DNA of 64,000 nucleotides from DASUBV01 sp036510065 (lineage in GTDB: Bacteria; Actinomycetota; Actinomycetes; Streptosporangiales; Streptosporangiaceae): assembly GCA_036510065.1 (NCBI GenBank), contig DATCEO010000112.1, positions 88,185-152,184 on the forward strand. The letters run 5' to 3'. Below are positions 60,489 through 64,000 of this stretch, piece by piece. The notes under the pieces are model-generated. The model did not search any database and was not told where the DNA came from. It saw only the letters and a list, made by a program, of their open reading frames with translations. Made by a program: the position numbers and the translations under genes. The stretch's first letter is position 1. Every line of letters begins with the position of its first letter.

Positions 60489-61136
60489 CTACTGGTCCTC
60501 GACGACGATCCCGATGGCCTCCGCGAGCACCGGCGCCATGTCGATGAGCTGCGCGGTGGTCACGATCGCGCCGCGCAGCGCGAGGGCATCGACGGTCAGG
60601 CCCAGCTCGGCCCCGCGCAGGTCCACCCGGTCCAGCGTCACTCGGGTGAGCTTGGTGCCGGCCAGCCGGGACTGGGGGAACGCGGTCCTGGTCAGCCGGG
60701 CCCCGCCGAAGTCGACCTCGCGGAGCACGCAGCCGTCGAAGGTCACGTCGGTGAGATCGGCGTCGCGGAAGTTGACGGAGTCGAGCTTGCAGCGGTCGAA
60801 GGTGACCCGGCGCAGCTGCGAGCCGGATACCTCCACCCCGGCCAGCACGGCGCCGGTGAAGGTGACGTCCCGCCAGCTCGTCCGAGCGAGGCTGGTCGCG
60901 ATCAGCCGGACGTCCTGCAGCCAGACATCGGCGAACTGGGCCCGCGTCAGCGTGCAGTCCTGCAGCCCGCCGCCGGTGAAGGCGCACTCCAGGAAGTGGC
61001 TGCCCGTGCCGTCCGCCCCGACCAGGGCGGCCTGATCGAAGTGCGCCCCGTCGTAGGCCTCCTCGGCGGCCAGGCCGCCGGCGTGCGCGGCCAGGGCCCG
61101 GGCAAACGGAAGATCAGCGAGCTGCTGCCAGGACAT
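60489..61136 (-). CDS. Pentapeptide-repeat protein
   Basis: A 215-residue protein with about 25 pentapeptide units of the A(D/N)LxX type (CAFTGGGLQDCTLTRAQFAD, VNFRDADLTDVTFDGC, VDFGGARLTRTAF), which form a right-handed square helix. Relatives such as MfpA/Qnr mimic DNA and protect gyrase from quinolones, but many members have other or unknown roles. Single gene, divergent from the GH15 gene. Confidence 0.88.
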   Translation of the reverse strand: MSWQQLADLPFARALAAHAGGLAAEEAYDGAHFDQAALVGADGTGSHFLECAFTGGGLQDCTLTRAQFADVWLQDVRLIATSLARTSWRDVTFTGAVLAGVEVSGSQLRRVTFDRCKLDSVNFRDADLTDVTFDGCVLREVDFGGARLTRTAFPQSRLAGTKLTRVTLDRVDLRGAELGLTVDALALRGAIVTTAQLIDMAPVLAEAIGIVVEDQ

Positions 61137-61250
61137 GGGACCACGTTAGCGGGCGCCGGCGCGAGGCAGGCGACGCGGATCCGCCGGGCCGCGAGCAGGA
61201 CCGTGTCGCGACAGAAACCCGGATGTAACAAAGAAACGCATGATAAAAGC

Positions 61251-63077
61251 ATGGAGAACTATTCGCTCGGCAATGGCCGCGGCGCCCCTTCCGGTGGCTA
61301 CCTGCCGATCGAGGAACACGGCATCGTCGGTGACCTGCGCACCGTGGCCCTGGTCGGCACGAACGGCACGGTGGACTGGTACTGCCCGTCCCGGTTCGAC
61401 GCGCCGTCGCTGTTCGGCTCGCTCCTGGACGCCCGCAAGGGCGGCTACTTCTCGCTGTGCAGCCGCTCGACCGCCCGGCCCAAGCAGCTGTACCTGCCCG
61501 ACACCAACATCCTGCTGACCCGGTTCCTCGGGGCCGAGGCGGTCGGCGAGGTGATCGACTTCATGGTGCCGGTCACCAGCGAGACCGGCAAGGCGCGCGA
61601 CCTGCTGGTCCGGCAAGCCCGGGCGGTCCGCGGCCGGGCCATCTTCGAGCTGGCCTGCCACCCGGCGTTCGACTACGGGCGGGCCCCGCACTCGGTGGAG
61701 CTGGTGACCGGCGTCGGGGCGGTGTTCGAGTCGGCGCTGGGCTCGTGCGTGCTGCGCACCAGCGTGCCGCTCAAGATCGAGGACTCCGGCGTCGCCGCGA
61801 CCTTCACCGTGGAGGAGGGCGAGACGGTCGACATCGCGCTGGAGTGGCGCGGCGAGGTCCGGCCGCTGGCCCCCGGCGAGACCGACGAGCTGTTCACCCT
61901 GACCTCGGACTTCTGGCAGGGCTGGGTCAGCCAGTCGCGGTACCGCGGTCGCTGGCGGGAGACGGTGCAGCGCTCGGCCCTGGCGCTCAAGCTGCTGGTC
62001 TATCACCCGACCGGGGCGCTGGTCGCGGCGCCGACGACCTCGCTGCCCGAGGAGCTGGGCAGCACGCGGAACTGGGATTACCGGTACAGCTGGCTGCGCG
62101 ACGCGGCGTTTACCGTCTACGCGCTGATGACGCTGGGCTTCCTGGAGGAGGCAGCGTCCTTCATGGAGTGGGTGCAGCGGCGCTGCGAGTCCGCTACGCC
62201 CGAGCACGACGTGATGATCATGTACGCGGTCGACGGCAGCGAGCACATCCCCGAGACGGTGCTGGATCACCTGGAGGGCTACCGGGGCTCGGGCCCGGTC
62301 CGCATCGGCAACAACGCCGTCCGGCAGCGGCAGCTCGACGTGTACGGCGAGCTGATGGACTCGGTCTACCTCTACAACCGGGAGGTGCCGATCTCCTACG
62401 ACCTGTGGGTGGGCCTGTCCAAGCGGCTCGACTGGCTGGCCAAGCACTGGCAGGAGCCCGACGAGGGCATCTGGGAGATCCGCGGGCCGCGGCAGCGCTT
62501 CACCTACTCGGCGCTGATGACCTGGGTGGCCTACGACCGGGCCCGGCGGCTGGCGGTCGACCGCGGGCTGCCGGCGCCCCTGGAGCGGTGGCGCAAGCTC
62601 GCCGCGTCCGCGCACCGCTACGTGCAGGAGTCGTGCTGGGACAGCGAGCTGCAGGCCTACATGATGTGCCCGGGCAGCAAGCTGCTGGACGCGTCGGTCC
62701 TGGTCATGCCGCTGGTGAAGTTCGCCGGCCCGACCGACCCGCGGTTCCTGTCCACGCTGGACCGGATTGGCTCCGAGCTGGCCTCCGACAGCCTGGTGTA
62801 CCGGTACGCGCGGACCGGGCACGACGGCATCGACGGCGGCGAGGGCACCTTCAACCTGTGCTCGTTCTGGTACGTGGAGGCGCTGACCAGGGCGGGCCGG
62901 GTCAAGGAGGCCCGGACGATCTTCGAGAAGATGCTCACCTACGCCAACCACCTCGGGCTTTATGCCGAGCAGATCGGCGCCTCGGGGGAGGCGCTGGGCA
63001 ACTTCCCCCAGGCGTTCACGCACCTGGCGCTGATCAGCGCGGCGGTGAACCTGGACCGCGCCCTGGACCGGCGCTGA
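61251..63077 (+). CDS. Glycoside hydrolase family 15 protein (trehalase or glucoamylase type)
   Basis: A 608-residue cytosolic enzyme. The N-terminal beta-sandwich begins YLPIEEHGIVGDLRTVALVG and WYCPSRFDAPSLFGSLLDAR. The (alpha/alpha)6 barrel has STRNWDYRYSWLRDAAFTVY, WEIRGPRQRFTYSALMTW and EQIGASGEALGNFPQAFTHL with the catalytic Glu positions. Actinobacterial relatives include trehalases (the mycobacterial GH15 enzyme) and dextran or starch glucosidases. With otsA in the same window, trehalose turnover is possible but not shown. No signal peptide. Confidence 0.92.
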   Translation: MENYSLGNGRGAPSGGYLPIEEHGIVGDLRTVALVGTNGTVDWYCPSRFDAPSLFGSLLDARKGGYFSLCSRSTARPKQLYLPDTNILLTRFLGAEAVGEVIDFMVPVTSETGKARDLLVRQARAVRGRAIFELACHPAFDYGRAPHSVELVTGVGAVFESALGSCVLRTSVPLKIEDSGVAATFTVEEGETVDIALEWRGEVRPLAPGETDELFTLTSDFWQGWVSQSRYRGRWRETVQRSALALKLLVYHPTGALVAAPTTSLPEELGSTRNWDYRYSWLRDAAFTVYALMTLGFLEEAASFMEWVQRRCESATPEHDVMIMYAVDGSEHIPETVLDHLEGYRGSGPVRIGNNAVRQRQLDVYGELMDSVYLYNREVPISYDLWVGLSKRLDWLAKHWQEPDEGIWEIRGPRQRFTYSALMTWVAYDRARRLAVDRGLPAPLERWRKLAASAHRYVQESCWDSELQAYMMCPGSKLLDASVLVMPLVKFAGPTDPRFLSTLDRIGSELASDSLVYRYARTGHDGIDGGEGTFNLCSFWYVEALTRAGRVKEARTIFEKMLTYANHLGLYAEQIGASGEALGNFPQAFTHLALISAAVNLDRALDRR

Positions 63078-63129
63078 CCCGCCGCTGACCCGCCACTGAC
63101 AGCGGGCCCGCGGCCATAGGCTGGGCGCT

Positions 63130-63495
63130 ATGAGCGAGCAGCCGGCCGGGGAAGCACCGGAGCCCGGCGAGCTAACCCCCGCGGACCGGTACGCCGACCT
63201 GATCGACGAGCTGGCCGGCCTGGCGGGCGTGGCGCCACCGCAGGGGGGCGCCGGCTTCGGCCGGTCGGCCCTGAAGTTCCGGGGCCGGATCTTCGCGATG
63301 CTGGTCCGCGGCGAGCTCGTGGTCAAGCTGCCCGCGGCCCGAGTCGATGCCCTGGCCGGAGCCGGGGCGGGAGTCCGCTTCGACGCGAACAAGGGCACGC
63401 CCATGAAGGAATGGCTCCAGCTGCCCGCCGGCTCCGGCCTGGACTGGCTGGAACTGGCCCGCGAGGCGCTGGACTTCGCCGGGTTCCCGGACTGA
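63130..63495 (+). CDS. TfoX/Sxy-like small protein
   Basis: A 121-residue protein: FGRSALKFRGRIFAMLVRGE, LVVKLPAARVDALAGAGAGV, FDANKGTPMKEWLQLP, DWLELAREALDF, resembling the N-terminal domain of TfoX-type proteins found alone in actinobacteria. Function unknown there. ATG 63130. Confidence 0.75.
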   Translation: MSEQPAGEAPEPGELTPADRYADLIDELAGLAGVAPPQGGAGFGRSALKFRGRIFAMLVRGELVVKLPAARVDALAGAGAGVRFDANKGTPMKEWLQLPAGSGLDWLELAREALDFAGFPD

Positions 63496-63608
63496 CCGGG
63501 GGTGACCGGGCTGACTGTGCTGACCGGTTCACCGGGCGGCGGGACAATACGGAGAAGGGCGGGATCTGCGCGCATGGCGGGACACGAGCCGGGTATGTCA
63601 GGCCCATC

Positions 63609-63788
63609 ATGAAAGCACTAGTCAGCTGGGAAGACGACACCGGCGCTACGCACCGCTGGGAGCTTGTCTTTGACGAGAAAGATGCCGAGGCGCGGCATTT
63701 CCTGGAGGCGCTGCAATTGCATGTCCGGTTCAAGCTGGACTCATTCGATGCCGATGCCACGGAGGCGACCGGCACCCCCGGCGGCTGA
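63609..63788 (+). CDS. Small hypothetical protein
   Basis: A 59-residue frame (MKALVSWEDDTGATHRWELV, then EKDAEARHFLEALQLHVRFK) with good codon use. No family is recognised. It is followed by a dense set of GTATCG repeats and dyads. Confidence 0.55.
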   Translation: MKALVSWEDDTGATHRWELVFDEKDAEARHFLEALQLHVRFKLDSFDADATEATGTPGG

Positions 63789-63790
63789 CG

Positions 63791-63880
63791 CGGAACGGCC
63801 GCGTATCGGAATTTTCCGGAACGGCCTCGTATCGCAATTATTGCGGAACGAGGCCGTTTCGATACGCAACCGGCCGATAC
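63791..63880. repeat. Cluster of CGTATCG repeats and nested inverted repeats
   Basis: CGGAACGGCCGCGTATCG (63791-63808) and CGGAACGGCCTCGTATCG (63818-63835) are direct repeats with one mismatch. AACGGCCTCGT (63820-63830) pairs exactly with ACGAGGCCGTT (63848-63858), and CGCAA-TTA-TTGCG lies between. Further CGATACGC copies follow. It may be a terminator/attenuator-like structure or a mobile repeat. Confidence 0.75.
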
Positions 63881-63973
63881 GCGCCTTTGCCGGTACGCCC
63901 AGCCGAAGATGCCCGTCTTATTTCGCCTGATCAGGGCGGTCAGGACGGAATGGCGTCGTACTGGCTACGCGGC

Positions 63974-64000
63974 GGCGGGCCAGCCTCGGGCTGGCCCGCC
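63974..64000. terminator. Strong hairpin at window edge
   Basis: GGCGGGCCAGCC-TCG-GGCTGGCCCGCC is a perfect 12-bp stem with a 3-nt loop ending at the last base of the window. It is probably a terminator; the following bases that would show a T tract are outside the window. Confidence 0.6.

Noticed and set aside
58600..61035. An 811-codon open frame on the plus strand
   Set aside because: It is antisense to the epimerase, phosphotransferase and pentapeptide-repeat genes and shows no family resemblance.
1..64000. tRNA, rRNA and CRISPR arrays
   Set aside because: No cloverleaf-like sequence, rRNA core or regularly spaced repeat array was seen by eye. A covariance-model scan could still find a tRNA.

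Overview
The window is about 72% GC with strong third-position GC bias and frequent GTG starts. Its gene set (mycofactocin-type MftD, ECF42 sigma factors with YCII partners, OtsA, a DUF222/HNH protein, a rifampicin monooxygenase) points to a soil actinomycete, probably near the Streptosporangiales or Streptomycetales. The species cannot be read from the sequence.

Positions 1 to about 15,500 form a mobile-element graveyard. It holds three separate scraps of Tn3-family transposase, two tyrosine recombinases (one without a usable start, one with a scrambled catalytic segment), a primase-polymerase scrap and a decayed group II intron. The intron's reverse transcriptase relic is split by a 4,928-bp transposon (3366-8293). 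This transposon is intact: TGTG..CACA ends, paired 24-nt-spaced TGGCG boxes at both ends, and a 5-bp CGGGC target duplication. It encodes a TniB-like ATPase, a TniA-like DDE transposase and a serine resolvase, and carries a VOC-protein/TetR pair with its own operator as cargo. Around it lie a sigma factor/YCII pair and a TetR/aldo-keto reductase pair with a perfect 12-bp inverted-repeat operator.

Positions 15,500-20,750 hold a three-gene ABC exporter (two permeases, one with a large extracytoplasmic sugar-binding-like domain, plus an ATPase). A divergent NarL-type two-component system follows, whose response regulator is frameshifted here.

Positions 20,800-34,000 are mixed chromosomal genes: a BluB-CobT fusion for the lower ligand of cobalamin, a quinone oxidoreductase, a broken MFS gene, a Rox-type rifampicin monooxygenase with a palindrome resembling the rifamycin-associated element, an XRE-cupin regulator divergent from an EamA transporter, two VOC proteins, a CYTH-CHAD protein and the replicative polymerase gene dnaE.

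Positions 34,000-51,500 carry a BrkB/YihY membrane protein with a repetitive tail, otsA, a hydrolase/DUF3072 pair, an orphan mftD divergent from a glutathionyl-hydroquinone reductase-like gene, two further YCII/ECF42 pairs, an MFS/TetR efflux pair, an acetyl xylan esterase, a doubly frameshifted TetR gene and an F420-type LLM oxidoreductase.

Positions 51,500-64,000 contain a broken DUF222/HNH gene behind two tandem hairpins, a second VOC/TetR divergent pair, a DUF1697/SDR/methyltransferase cluster, an aminotransferase, an epimerase, a phosphotransferase, a pentapeptide-repeat protein, a GH15 glycosidase and small hypotheticals. Recurring themes are divergent regulator/enzyme pairs with clear palindromic operators, many VOC-fold proteins (five), three YCII-sigma modules, and many single-base frameshifts and gene scraps. 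No tRNA, rRNA or CRISPR array was seen.
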